From: Halorhodospira sp.
Lineage (GTDB): Bacteria > Pseudomonadota > Gammaproteobacteria > Nitrococcales > Halorhodospiraceae
DNA: 8,599 nt
Direction of reading: 5' to 3'
Assembly: GCA_007121755.1 (NCBI GenBank)
Contig: SKJZ01000091.1
Location: forward strand, 1 to 8,599
Part shown: positions 1 through 5,995 of the stretch, piece after piece
Layout of the letters: each line of letters opens with the position of its first letter
Position numbering within the stretch: the stretch's first letter is position 1
Made by a program: the position numbers and the translations under genes
Notes under the pieces: generated by a model
Seen by the model: the letters and a program-made list of their open reading frames with translations, nothing else
The model's database searches: none
Told to the model about the DNA's origin: nothing

Positions 1-533
1 CGTTGACCGCCGCCTTCCGCGCCGCCGGGAGCTTCGCCGACGCCATTATCACCTCCGGAGGCGTCTCCGTCGGCGAGGCCGACCACGTCAAGGAGGTGCT
101 GGCGGCCGAGGGCGATGTCGGTTTTTGGCGGGTGGCGTTACGGCCGGGGCGGCCGGTGGCCTTCGGCCGTGTCGGCGACGCGGTCTTTTTCGGTCTGCCG
201 GGCAACCCCGTCTCGGCGGCGTGCACCTACCTCCAGTTGGTGGAGCCCGCGTTGCGGTACATGATGGGCGAGAGCGACCCCCGTCCGCCCCACCTGTTCG
301 AGGCGCGCTGCCTCTCACACCTCTCCAAGGGGCGCGGGCGCACCGAGTACCAGCGGGGCATCCTCGGCGTCGGCGAGGACGGCCGTCCGGAGGTGCGCTC
401 CACCGGCCATCAGGGGTCGGGGATTTTGACCTCGATGGTCCGCGCCGACTGCTTTATCGTCCTGGAGCACGATCGCGGCCCGGTGGAGCCGGGCGAGTCG
501 GTGTCGGTTCAGCCGTTCGCAGGCGTCTTTTAG
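1..533 (+). CDS. moeA: Molybdopterin molybdenumtransferase MoeA, C-terminal part (5' end outside window)
   Basis: MoeA inserts molybdate into adenylylated molybdopterin, the last step of molybdenum cofactor synthesis in the cytoplasm. The reading frame is open from the left edge (first full codon at base 3), so the true start and the N-terminal domains lie outside; about 176 residues remain, against roughly 400 for the family. The fragment opens in the molybdopterin-binding domain with ITSGGVSVGEAD, continues with FWRVALRPGRPVAFG (family RPGKP-type loop) and GLPGNPVSA, and ends with the beta-barrel domain IV, including TEYQRG, STGHQGSGI and CFIVLEHDRGPVEPGE. Domain IV is of the E. coli MoeA type. 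The gene ends in TAG, 21 bp before the ABC ATPase gene on the same strand. No key residue appears lost in the visible part. Identification is firm; gephyrin-like or MogA proteins share the first motif but lack this domain IV. Confidence 0.96.
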   Translation, partial: LTAAFRAAGSFADAIITSGGVSVGEADHVKEVLAAEGDVGFWRVALRPGRPVAFGRVGDAVFFGLPGNPVSAACTYLQLVEPALRYMMGESDPRPPHLFEARCLSHLSKGRGRTEYQRGILGVGEDGRPEVRSTGHQGSGILTSMVRADCFIVLEHDRGPVEPGESVSVQPFAGVF

Positions 534-550
534 CCCCGGCGCGGGGCCCC
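534..550 (+). promoter_or_regulatory. Hairpin after moeA stop, overlapping the likely RBS of the ABC ATPase gene
   Basis: Directly after the moeA TAG, CCCCG (534-538) can pair with CGGGG (542-546) around a three-base loop, and GGGGCCCC (543-550) is itself a palindrome. The only Shine-Dalgarno-like run before the ATG at 555 is GGGG at 543-546, eight bases upstream, so it lies inside the stem. The stem could be a weak attenuator between the genes, or could hide the ribosome site until ribosomes finishing moeA open it. The pairing is seen in the sequence; its function is inferred. A five-pair GC stem can arise by chance in DNA this GC-rich. Confidence 0.35.
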
Positions 551-554
551 CTTT

Positions 555-1475
555 ATGGCGCGCGATGCCGATCCCGCCGTGGCGGCCGAAGCGCTGGTCA
601 AACGCTACGGCGGGGTCGCGGTGGTCGACGGAGTCGACCTGGCGGTCCGGCGCGGCGAGTGCTTCGGCCTGCTTGGGCCGAACGGCGCGGGGAAGACCAC
701 GACCCTGCGCATGCTTCTCGGTTTGACGCCTCCCGATAGCGGGCGGCTCACGGTGTTGGGTGAGCCGGTGCCGCAGCGGGCGCGGGAGCTGCGGGCACGG
801 GTCGGAGTCGTACCGCAGTTGGACAATCTCGATCCCGACTTCACGGTACGCGAGAACCTGACCACCTACGCCAGTTACTTCGGTCTGCGCGAGCGCGACT
901 TGGGACGGCGTATCGACGAATTGCTGGCCTTCGCCGCCCTCGACAAGCGGGCGTCGGCCCGCGTGCCGGCCTTGAGCGGCGGCATGAAGCGCCGTCTGAC
1001 GCTGGCGCGGGCGCTGATCAACGACCCCGAACTGGTGGTGCTCGACGAGCCGTCCACCGGGCTCGATCCCCAGGCGCGGCAACACATCTGGCAGCGTTTG
1101 CGGCAGTTGCGCGCCGACGGCCGCACCCTGGTGCTGACCACGCACTACATGGAGGAGGCGGAACGGCTCTGCGACCGGCTGGCGATCATGGACCGGGGCG
1201 TCGTGGTCGCGTGTGACTCACCGGAGGCTCTGGTGGAGCGGCACCTGGAGCGGTACGTGGTGGAGTTGCGTGGCGACGCGGCGCGGCGCTGGCCGGCGGC
1301 GGGGCAGGGACGTGATATCCATTCGCGGGAGGTGGGGGAGACGGTGCTGCTCTATGCCGACGAACCCGAGCCGGTGATGGCGGCGGTGGCCGCGGCTGGC
1401 TTGAAGTACCTGCTGCGGCCCGCCAATCTGGAGGATGTCTTCCTCCGCTTGACCGGCCACGATATTCGGGAGTGA
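555..1475 (+). CDS. ABC-2 type exporter ATP-binding protein, NodI-like
   Basis: This is the cytoplasmic ATPase that powers an ABC-2 exporter with the permease encoded next. The 306-residue protein has every nucleotide-binding element: Walker A GPNGAGKTT (residues 41-49), Q-loop in VPQLDNLDPDFTVRENL (Gln88), signature LSGGMKRR (140-147), Walker B LVVLDE (160-165), D-loop STGLD (167-171) and switch His197 in TTHYMEEAE. The VPQLDNLDPDFT stretch and the partner permease are typical of the NodI/NodJ branch. The C-terminal 80 or so residues form the variable regulatory extension. Outside rhizobia such pairs are common and their substrates mostly unknown, so a role in Nod factor export should not be assumed. 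The ATG at 555 is 21 bp after moeA, with a weak ribosome site inside a hairpin; the permease starts 7 bp after this gene's TGA, implying one transcript. Confidence 0.93.
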   Translation: MARDADPAVAAEALVKRYGGVAVVDGVDLAVRRGECFGLLGPNGAGKTTTLRMLLGLTPPDSGRLTVLGEPVPQRARELRARVGVVPQLDNLDPDFTVRENLTTYASYFGLRERDLGRRIDELLAFAALDKRASARVPALSGGMKRRLTLARALINDPELVVLDEPSTGLDPQARQHIWQRLRQLRADGRTLVLTTHYMEEAERLCDRLAIMDRGVVVACDSPEALVERHLERYVVELRGDAARRWPAAGQGRDIHSREVGETVLLYADEPEPVMAAVAAAGLKYLLRPANLEDVFLRLTGHDIRE

Positions 1476-1482
1476 TTGCCTG

Positions 1483-2280
1483 GTGAACACGCCCCGTGGT
1501 CCCGCCCAGCGTTGGCTGCCCCGGCCGAGCCTCCGTTTCATCCCGGTATGGCGCCGCAACCTGCTGGTCTGGCGGCGGCTGATGATCCCGTCGATTCTCG
1601 GCCACTTCGGTGAGCCGGTCCTCTATCTGCTCGCCTTCGGCTACGGCCTCGGGGCGTTGATCGGGCAAGTGGGGGAGATGGAGTACATCGTCTTCATCGC
1701 CTCCGGGATCGTCTGTTCCAGCGCCATGTTCACCTCCACTTTCGAGGCGCTCTACTCCGCGTACACCCGGATGGAGACCCAGCAGACGTGGGCGGCGATG
1801 CTGGGTGCGCCGCTCGATGTCGACGACATTGTTCTCGGCGAGGCGATCTGGGCGGCCAGCAAGTCGCTGGTGAGCGCCACTGCGATCCTGATCGTGGCCG
1901 GGGTGTTGGGGTTGCTCGGCGGTTGGCAGGCGCTGTTGGCGCTGCCGGTGATTTTACTCGCGGGGCTGGCGTTCGCCTGCACGGCGCTTATCGTGACCGC
2001 GCTCTCGCGCAGTTACGACTTCTTCATGTACTACTTCACCCTGGTGTTGACGCCGATGCTCCTGCTCTCGGGCGTCTTCTTTCCGATGGAGCAACTGCCG
2101 GCGATCATCGGCACGCTCGCCTATCTTCTGCCGTTGGCCCACGTGGTGGAGGTGGTCCGCCCGCTGGTGACCGGCGGCGTGCCGGAGGCGGTGGCGCTCC
2201 ACCTGGCGGTGCCGGCGGCCTACGCCGTGGTCTCGTTTATCATCGCTTCGCGCCTCTTTCGGCGGCGCCTGTTGGGGTAA
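1483..2280 (+). CDS. ABC-2 type exporter permease, NodJ-like
   Basis: This is the inner-membrane channel of the exporter, pairing with the ATPase just upstream. At 265 residues it has the normal length of NodJ-type permeases. It starts with a basic amphipathic stretch, then about six hydrophobic segments near residues 40-60, 68-92, 120-145, 150-175, 181-200 and 238-256, and ends in a basic tail (LFRRRLLG). The signature region YYFTLVLTPMLLLSGVFFPM followed by LPLAHVVEVVRPLVTGG matches the conserved C-terminal half of NodJ/DrrB-like ABC-2 permeases. The start is GTG at 1483, 7 bp after the ATPase stop, with GGGAG about ten bases upstream inside the end of that gene. The substrate cannot be told from sequence; lipids, polysaccharide precursors, lipo-oligosaccharides and drugs are all handled by this superfamily. 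Confidence 0.92.
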   Translation: MNTPRGPAQRWLPRPSLRFIPVWRRNLLVWRRLMIPSILGHFGEPVLYLLAFGYGLGALIGQVGEMEYIVFIASGIVCSSAMFTSTFEALYSAYTRMETQQTWAAMLGAPLDVDDIVLGEAIWAASKSLVSATAILIVAGVLGLLGGWQALLALPVILLAGLAFACTALIVTALSRSYDFFMYYFTLVLTPMLLLSGVFFPMEQLPAIIGTLAYLLPLAHVVEVVRPLVTGGVPEAVALHLAVPAAYAVVSFIIASRLFRRRLLG

Positions 2281-2314
2281 GCGGCAATCCTTTCCGTAGT
2301 GTCAGTCGTCGGTG
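2281..2314. other. Short convergent intergenic gap without a visible terminator
   Basis: These 34 bp separate the 3' ends of the permease (plus) and mutM (minus) genes. I see no GC-rich stem followed by a T run on either strand, so transcripts from the two sides may run into each other or end by a Rho-dependent route. Confidence 0.5.
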
Positions 2315-3124
2315 CTAGCGTTGGCAGCGGGGGCAGAAGTACGTCCCCCGCTGAGCCAGACGGACGCGCCGGATCTCCGCGCCGCACGTCCGGCAACGAT
2401 CCCGCCCGTAGACCGCCAAGTCGAGCGCGAAGTATCCGGGACGGCCGTCACTGCCGAGGTAGTCGCGCAGCGTCGTCCCTCCCGCCGCGATCGCCTCCCG
2501 TAACACCTCGCGCGCCGCCTCCGCCAAGCGCCGGTAGCGCGCCTCGCTAATCCGCCCGGCGGCCCGGTCGGGACGGATGCCGGCCCGAAAGAGGGCCTCC
2601 GAGGCGTAGATGTTGCCGACCCCGACCACCACGGCGCTGTCCATCAGGAATGCCTTGACCGGTCCGCGACGCCCCCTGGAACGGCGGAAGAGATAGCCGC
2701 CGTCGAAGCCGTCGCCCAGCGGCTCTGGACCGAGGCGCGCCAGTAGCGGGTGGGACTCGAAGGGGGCGTCGGTAAAGAGAACGCAGCCGAAACGGCGCGG
2801 ATCGTGAAGTCGTAGCGCCGCGCCGCCCTCCAGCAGCAGATCGACGTGATCGTGCGGACGGGGAGGCTCGGCGGCGGAGACGATACGCAAGGAGCCGGAC
2901 ATCCCCAGATGGAAGAGCAGACCGCCGCGGTCGAGGGTGACGGTCAGGTACTTTCCGCGCCGCCCCACGGACGTGACGCGGCAGCCGTCCACGCGCCGCC
3001 GGAGATCGTGGGGCACCGGGTAGCGCAGCCGTGGATCGCGAACCGCCGCCCCGGTCAGGTGGACCCCCGTCAGGTGGGGCTCCAAGCCCCGGCGCGTCGT
3101 CTCGACTTCGGGTAGTTCGGGCAC
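2315..3124 (-). CDS. mutM: Formamidopyrimidine-DNA glycosylase (Fpg/MutM)
   Basis: This base-excision repair enzyme removes 8-oxoguanine and ring-opened purines and cuts the strand by beta/delta elimination. Translation must begin at the GTG at 3124, because processed Fpg starts with the catalytic proline: the sequence reads (V)PELPEVETTRRGLEPHL, with Pro2 as nucleophile and Glu3 beside it. GAGG lies nine bases upstream. The frame is open further upstream to 3379, but that extension is not Fpg-like. The 269-residue length is normal. Also visible are RRGKYLTV (conserved DNA-contacting Lys), LGMSGSLRI, LHDPRRFG, GVGNIYASEALF in the helix-two-turn-helix region, and a C-terminal zinc finger CRTC...CPRC with QRGTYFCPRCQR carrying the Arg that fills the gap left by the flipped base. 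The finger begins VYGRDRC, two residues shorter than the usual YGR-x-GEPC. It lies 61 bp downstream of the HEAT protein gene, probably in one transcript. Confidence 0.96.
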   Translation of the reverse strand: MPELPEVETTRRGLEPHLTGVHLTGAAVRDPRLRYPVPHDLRRRVDGCRVTSVGRRGKYLTVTLDRGGLLFHLGMSGSLRIVSAAEPPRPHDHVDLLLEGGAALRLHDPRRFGCVLFTDAPFESHPLLARLGPEPLGDGFDGGYLFRRSRGRRGPVKAFLMDSAVVVGVGNIYASEALFRAGIRPDRAAGRISEARYRRLAEAAREVLREAIAAGGTTLRDYLGSDGRPGYFALDLAVYGRDRCRTCGAEIRRVRLAQRGTYFCPRCQR

Positions 3125-3185
3125 TGGTGGAAACCTCGGAAGGCCGTCCGGAAGCGGCGGGCGGGCCGCGGAGACGGCTCTCCAT
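3125..3185 (-). other. mutM: Spacer between the HEAT gene and mutM, holding the mutM ribosome site
   Basis: This 61-bp gap holds the mutM ribosome-binding site: on the minus strand it ends TCCGAGGTTTCCACCA before the GTG, so GAGG is nine bases from the start codon. I see no terminator, which supports read-through from the HEAT gene into mutM. There is no good promoter match either, although one cannot be excluded within the upstream coding sequence. Confidence 0.55.
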
Positions 3186-4283
3186 TCAGTGCGGGCTGTC
3201 GAGCAGACCGCGGGCCTCTTCGATATTCGACCGGGCAGTGGCGACGTCACCCCCGGCGGCGGCCGAGGCGGCGGCCTGGAGGAGATCGGAGAGGCGCTGC
3301 GCCCTCTCGTCGGCCCCGCCAGCGCTCTCCGCGACAGGGCGGCGGCCCGCTTGCAGAAGGATGCGCGCCCGCGCCTCATCGGGGTGTGCGCCGCGGAGGG
3401 TGAGCACTCCCCGGGAGAGTGACTCGAGCCGTGGCGTCCACTCTTCGGTGTGGCCGGTGCGGTCGCTTAACAGCTCCTCGAGCTTGCGGCACAGATGGGA
3501 GATCGGGGTGTTCTCGGGGGGGCGTTGGAGCAGGCAGCGGGTGGAGGCGCGGCGGAATCGGGCCGCGACCTCCGCCGGCGGCGTATGGGTCAAGGCCCGC
3601 CAGCGGGCGGTGATCTCACGCCGCCGGGCGTGGACGGAGTCGCTCCACTCGCCACACGCCAACTCCTCCATCTCCCGGCATAGCTCCAAGGGGCTGTGGT
3701 CGGTCAGCGACGCGAGCCTCTCCCGGGCCGTTTCGGTTATGTCGGCGGGGGCATGGGAATCGCGGGCAGCGGCCTGTTCAATAAGCTCTTGCAGCGTGGC
3801 GGGGTCGTCGATGCGCGCCACCGCCTCCCGGCGGACCGCAGGGTTGTCGTCGTGGAGCGCCGCCTCGACCAGGACAGAGTGGCTCTCGACATAGACCAGG
3901 GCGGCCCTCCGCACCTCGGCCGCGCGCGCGCGCCGCGCCACGTGGCCGGGGACCGTGGTGTCCGGGCAACAGGCCAATTCGGCCGCGGCGGCGTCGGCCG
4001 GAAGGCTGGAGATCAACAATTGGCGATAGCGCACGGCGGCCGCCGTGCGCACCGACGCGTCGGGGTCGTCGGTAAGGGCGCGGCGCACCGCGGTGATATC
4101 GTCGATACGCTTGATCGCCACTTCGCGGACCTCGGCCGCGCTGTCCTCGACCAGCGCCGACAGGATCTCGGCGGCGTCGGCATGGCCGGCCCCCAACTCG
4201 AGCAAGGCCCGCCGGCGGACTGCCGGGTCGGGGTGTTGCCATCTGGGTTTGCGCCACCCGGAGAGCAGTTTCCAACTTGCCAT
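3186..4283 (-). CDS. HEAT-repeat protein related to the N-terminal part of HEAT/DUF349 proteins
   Basis: A soluble 365-residue protein of unknown function with no signal peptide or membrane segment. After a basic start (MASWKLLSGWRKPRWQHPDP) come helical HEAT-like repeats, seen as recurring x-VR-x2-A units near residues 20-30 (DPAVRRRALLEL), 48-62 (AAEVREVAIKRI), 73-90 (DPDASVRTAAAVRYRQLL), 121-134 (AAEVRRAALVYV) and 146-160 (DNPAVRREAVARIDD). Residues 195 to about 365 are charged and helical (LCREMEELA, LCRKLEELL) and resemble the linker and coiled part of DUF349 proteins. From memory those relatives are much longer, so this may be a short form. No enzyme motif is visible; such folds usually scaffold proteins or nucleic acids. 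ATG 4283 was chosen because the WKxLxxxxKPRWQHPDPAVR start is typical and it leaves room for the divergent OsmC promoter; a start at 4394 would overlap that gene. mutM follows 61 bp downstream. Confidence 0.8.
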   Translation of the reverse strand: MASWKLLSGWRKPRWQHPDPAVRRRALLELGAGHADAAEILSALVEDSAAEVREVAIKRIDDITAVRRALTDDPDASVRTAAAVRYRQLLISSLPADAAAAELACCPDTTVPGHVARRARAAEVRRAALVYVESHSVLVEAALHDDNPAVRREAVARIDDPATLQELIEQAAARDSHAPADITETARERLASLTDHSPLELCREMEELACGEWSDSVHARRREITARWRALTHTPPAEVAARFRRASTRCLLQRPPENTPISHLCRKLEELLSDRTGHTEEWTPRLESLSRGVLTLRGAHPDEARARILLQAGRRPVAESAGGADERAQRLSDLLQAAASAAAGGDVATARSNIEEARGLLDSPH

Positions 4284-4383
4284 GGCGGTGCATTCCGTCG
4301 GGGGGTATGGTGTCCAACGATACCATTTTCCGGAGGGCCGCTCACGGTGGTGGACGCGTCTCCGGCGGACAGCGGGGAAGGCT
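4284..4383. promoter_or_regulatory. Divergent intergenic region with an imperfect dyad
   Basis: These 100 bp lie between the start codons of the HEAT gene (minus) and the hydrolase-OsmC gene (plus), so both promoters must be here or inside the flanking genes. An imperfect dyad is present: GGTATGGT at 4304-4311 and ATACCAT at 4320-4326, which allow either GGTAT/ATACC or ATGGT/ACCAT pairing around about ten bases. It is also the least GC-rich stretch of the gap, as expected of a promoter or operator. No convincing -35/-10 pair stands out. The OsmC gene has a ribosome site GCGGGGAAGG (4372-4381) just before its ATG. Confidence 0.35.
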
Positions 4384-5565
4384 ATGCGCTCCAAAGAGAT
4401 CGTGTTCGAGAGTAGCCAGGGCCCTCGCCGGGCGGTGCTTGACCGGCCGGGGGCGGTAGAGGCGGCGGCGTCGGTCCTGATGGTCCACTGCCTGGAGGAA
4501 GACGCCGCCGCCCGGTTCGCGGCCGGATTGGTCGAGGTCGGTTACGCCGTCGTGCGCTTCGACGCCGGGTCGATTCCTGATCGTGATCCGGGCCTGGCGG
4601 TCGCCGATGTAACCGCGGCTTATCACGCCGCGGCGGCGGCCCGCGTGCCGCCACCTGGATTGCTGGTGGGCCACTCCGTGGGCGGTACCGCCGCGCTGCT
4701 GGCCGCCGAACAATTGCCGGCCGTACAGGCGGTGGCGGCGCTCGCCCCGATGACCGGTCCCGCGGCCCTCGCCCGGCTGCAGGCCGGGGACGAGGGCGGC
4801 GGGACCGCCTCCGGTCCCGCCGGGGGACGGTGGGTACGGGTTCAGAGCTCCCTCTTGGAAGCGGCTTCCGGCGGCGGAATGGTCGATGCCGTGGAGTGGT
4901 TGGGGGCGCCGTTGCTGGTTCTCTACCACCCCGACAGCGCAGACGCCGATGGCACCGATGTCGAGCGGATCCAGGAGGCGACACGGCACGTCATCAGTAC
5001 GGTCACGATCCCCGGCGGTGGTCACCGGCTTGAGGGCGAAGGTGATGCCGAGTGGGTGGCGGCCCTGGTCGGTCAGTGGGCGCGGCGTTGGATCGGCGGG
5101 AGGCCGGCGGCGGCCGAGAGTGTCGGTCCGGTGGAGGCGTGGACGGGTGCGGACTATCGGACCGAAATCGTAGCGGCGGGACGGCGCATGATGGCCGATG
5201 AGCCGCTCGATGCGGCTGGCCACGGCGCTGGACCCGCCCCGTACGAGTGGCTGGCGGCGGGGCTGGCGGCGTGTACCGGTATCACGCTGAGGATGTACGC
5301 AGAGCGTAAGGGACTCGAACTGGAGGGGATCGGCGTTACGGTGACCCACAGCCGCCGGGAAGAGGCCGGCGGGGAGGGGTCCACCCTCTGCTTCCGGCGG
5401 GACATCGCGGTGGAGGGCGAGATCGACGACAAGACGCGGGCGCGGATGGTGGAGATCGCGAAGCGCTGCCCCGTGCATCGTACCTTGACCCGCGGGGCGG
5501 AGATCGAGACCCACGGCCGGGAGCCGCTGGACGGCGGGCATGAAGGCGCCGGCCCGGACGCCTGA
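4384..5565 (+). CDS. Fused alpha/beta-hydrolase and OsmC-family protein
   Basis: A 393-residue cytoplasmic protein with two domains. Residues 1 to about 235 are an alpha/beta hydrolase: strand and HC turn VLMVHC (31-36), nucleophile elbow GHSVGG (96-101, Ser98), and GGGHRL with likely catalytic His214. Residues 253-385 are an OsmC/Ohr-like thiol peroxidase domain: YRTEIVAAGR, PYEWLAAGLAAC with Cys297, TLRMYAERKGLELEG, and KRCPVHRTL with Cys362. In OsmC proteins these two cysteines form the redox pair that reduces organic hydroperoxides. The order matches known bifunctional hydrolase/OsmC proteins. Unusually, the hydrolase half lacks the typical HCFTC stretch (here HCLEED) and the TGLGxSxG loop (here DAGSIPDRD), and residues 136-150 are a Gly-rich insert, so its activity may be changed or lost. 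ATG 4384 follows GGGGAAGG and gives the expected N terminus. The JAMM gene starts 26 bp before its end. Confidence 0.9.
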   Translation: MRSKEIVFESSQGPRRAVLDRPGAVEAAASVLMVHCLEEDAAARFAAGLVEVGYAVVRFDAGSIPDRDPGLAVADVTAAYHAAAAARVPPPGLLVGHSVGGTAALLAAEQLPAVQAVAALAPMTGPAALARLQAGDEGGGTASGPAGGRWVRVQSSLLEAASGGGMVDAVEWLGAPLLVLYHPDSADADGTDVERIQEATRHVISTVTIPGGGHRLEGEGDAEWVAALVGQWARRWIGGRPAAAESVGPVEAWTGADYRTEIVAAGRRMMADEPLDAAGHGAGPAPYEWLAAGLAACTGITLRMYAERKGLELEGIGVTVTHSRREEAGGEGSTLCFRRDIAVEGEIDDKTRARMVEIAKRCPVHRTLTRGAEIETHGREPLDGGHEGAGPDA

Positions 5566-5995
5566 CGAAGCCGGCGGGCGAGTGGGGGTCGAGATACCGG
5601 AGAGCGAGGTCCGGCGCATTGCGCGGCGTGCCGCTACTGTCTGGCCGCGGGAGGCGTGCGGGGTGCTCATCGGGCACAGAGACGGCGCCTCGGTGGCGGT
5701 CCACCGGGCCGGTCTGTGCCGCAACATCGATCCGTGCCCCGGCGCCCGTTACGAACTCCATCCACGCGACTTTCTGCGTTGGGACCGGGCCGCGGGCCGC
5801 CGGGAGTGGGAAGTGGTGGGGATCTGGCACAGCCATCCGGGTGGGGCGCCGGTGCCGTCGGCGACCGATCGCGAGCGGGCGTGGCGGGGGTGGTCGTATC
5901 TGATCGTCGCCGTCGAACCGGCGTGCGCGCCGGCGCTGCGCTGTTGGCGGATGCGCGGGGAAGGGTTCGTCGAGGAGCCGATCAGCCGCCGGTGA
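5540..5995 (+). CDS. JAMM/MPN-family (M67-type) metallopeptidase
   Basis: A 151-residue zinc peptidase of the JAB1/MPN/Mov34 fold. The JAMM motif is complete: Glu38 in PREACGVLIG, then GIWHSHPGGAPVPSATD giving His97, His99, Ser107 and Asp110 in the exact HxHx7Sx2D spacing. In bacteria, small stand-alone members of this family trim the C terminus of ubiquitin-like sulfur carriers (ThiS, MoaD or CysO type) to expose the Gly-Gly end, or release cargo from them. The convergent neighbour moaA belongs to molybdopterin synthesis, which suggests MoaD or a similar carrier as substrate; this is inference. The ATG at 5540 overlaps the OsmC gene by 26 bp and has only a weak ribosome site, so it may depend on translational coupling. 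GTG 5582 (before GVEIPESEV) is a credible alternative start. The last 14 bp overlap the 3' end of moaA on the other strand. Confidence 0.9.
   Translation: MKAPARTPDEAGGRVGVEIPESEVRRIARRAATVWPREACGVLIGHRDGASVAVHRAGLCRNIDPCPGARYELHPRDFLRWDRAAGRREWEVVGIWHSHPGGAPVPSATDRERAWRGWSYLIVAVEPACAPALRCWRMRGEGFVEEPISRR

Noticed and set aside
315..1145. 276-codon open frame on the minus strand
   Set aside because: It is antisense to the end of moeA and to the ABC ATPase, which carry complete family motifs.
555..2280. Nodulation factor exporter
   Set aside because: The similarity is to the NodI/NodJ branch only; no nod genes are present and such pairs are widespread in non-symbiotic bacteria.
3125..3379. 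N-terminal extension of Fpg to an upstream start
   Set aside because: Fpg needs Pro right after the initiator; the GTG at 3124 with its GAGG site gives exactly that, and the extension would run into the HEAT gene.
3031..3894. 287-codon open frame on the plus strand
   Set aside because: It is a Ser/Arg-rich translation opposite mutM and the HEAT gene, with no motif.
3918..3935. CG-alternating run as a possible Z-DNA or repeat element
   Set aside because: It is a short CGCGCGCG tract inside the HEAT gene encoding Ala/Arg residues, as expected from codon use in GC-rich DNA.
4045..4383. N-terminal extension of the hydrolase-OsmC protein
   Set aside because: It would overlap the HEAT gene on the opposite strand; the ATG at 4384 has a good ribosome site and the typical MRSKxIxF beginning.
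4284..4394. Longer HEAT protein starting at 4394
   Set aside because: It would overlap the start of the divergent OsmC gene and add an unrelated Arg-rich leader.
4342..5727. 461-codon open frame on the minus strand
   Set aside because: It is antisense to the hydrolase-OsmC and JAMM genes, is rich in Arg, Pro and His, and has no recognisable motif.
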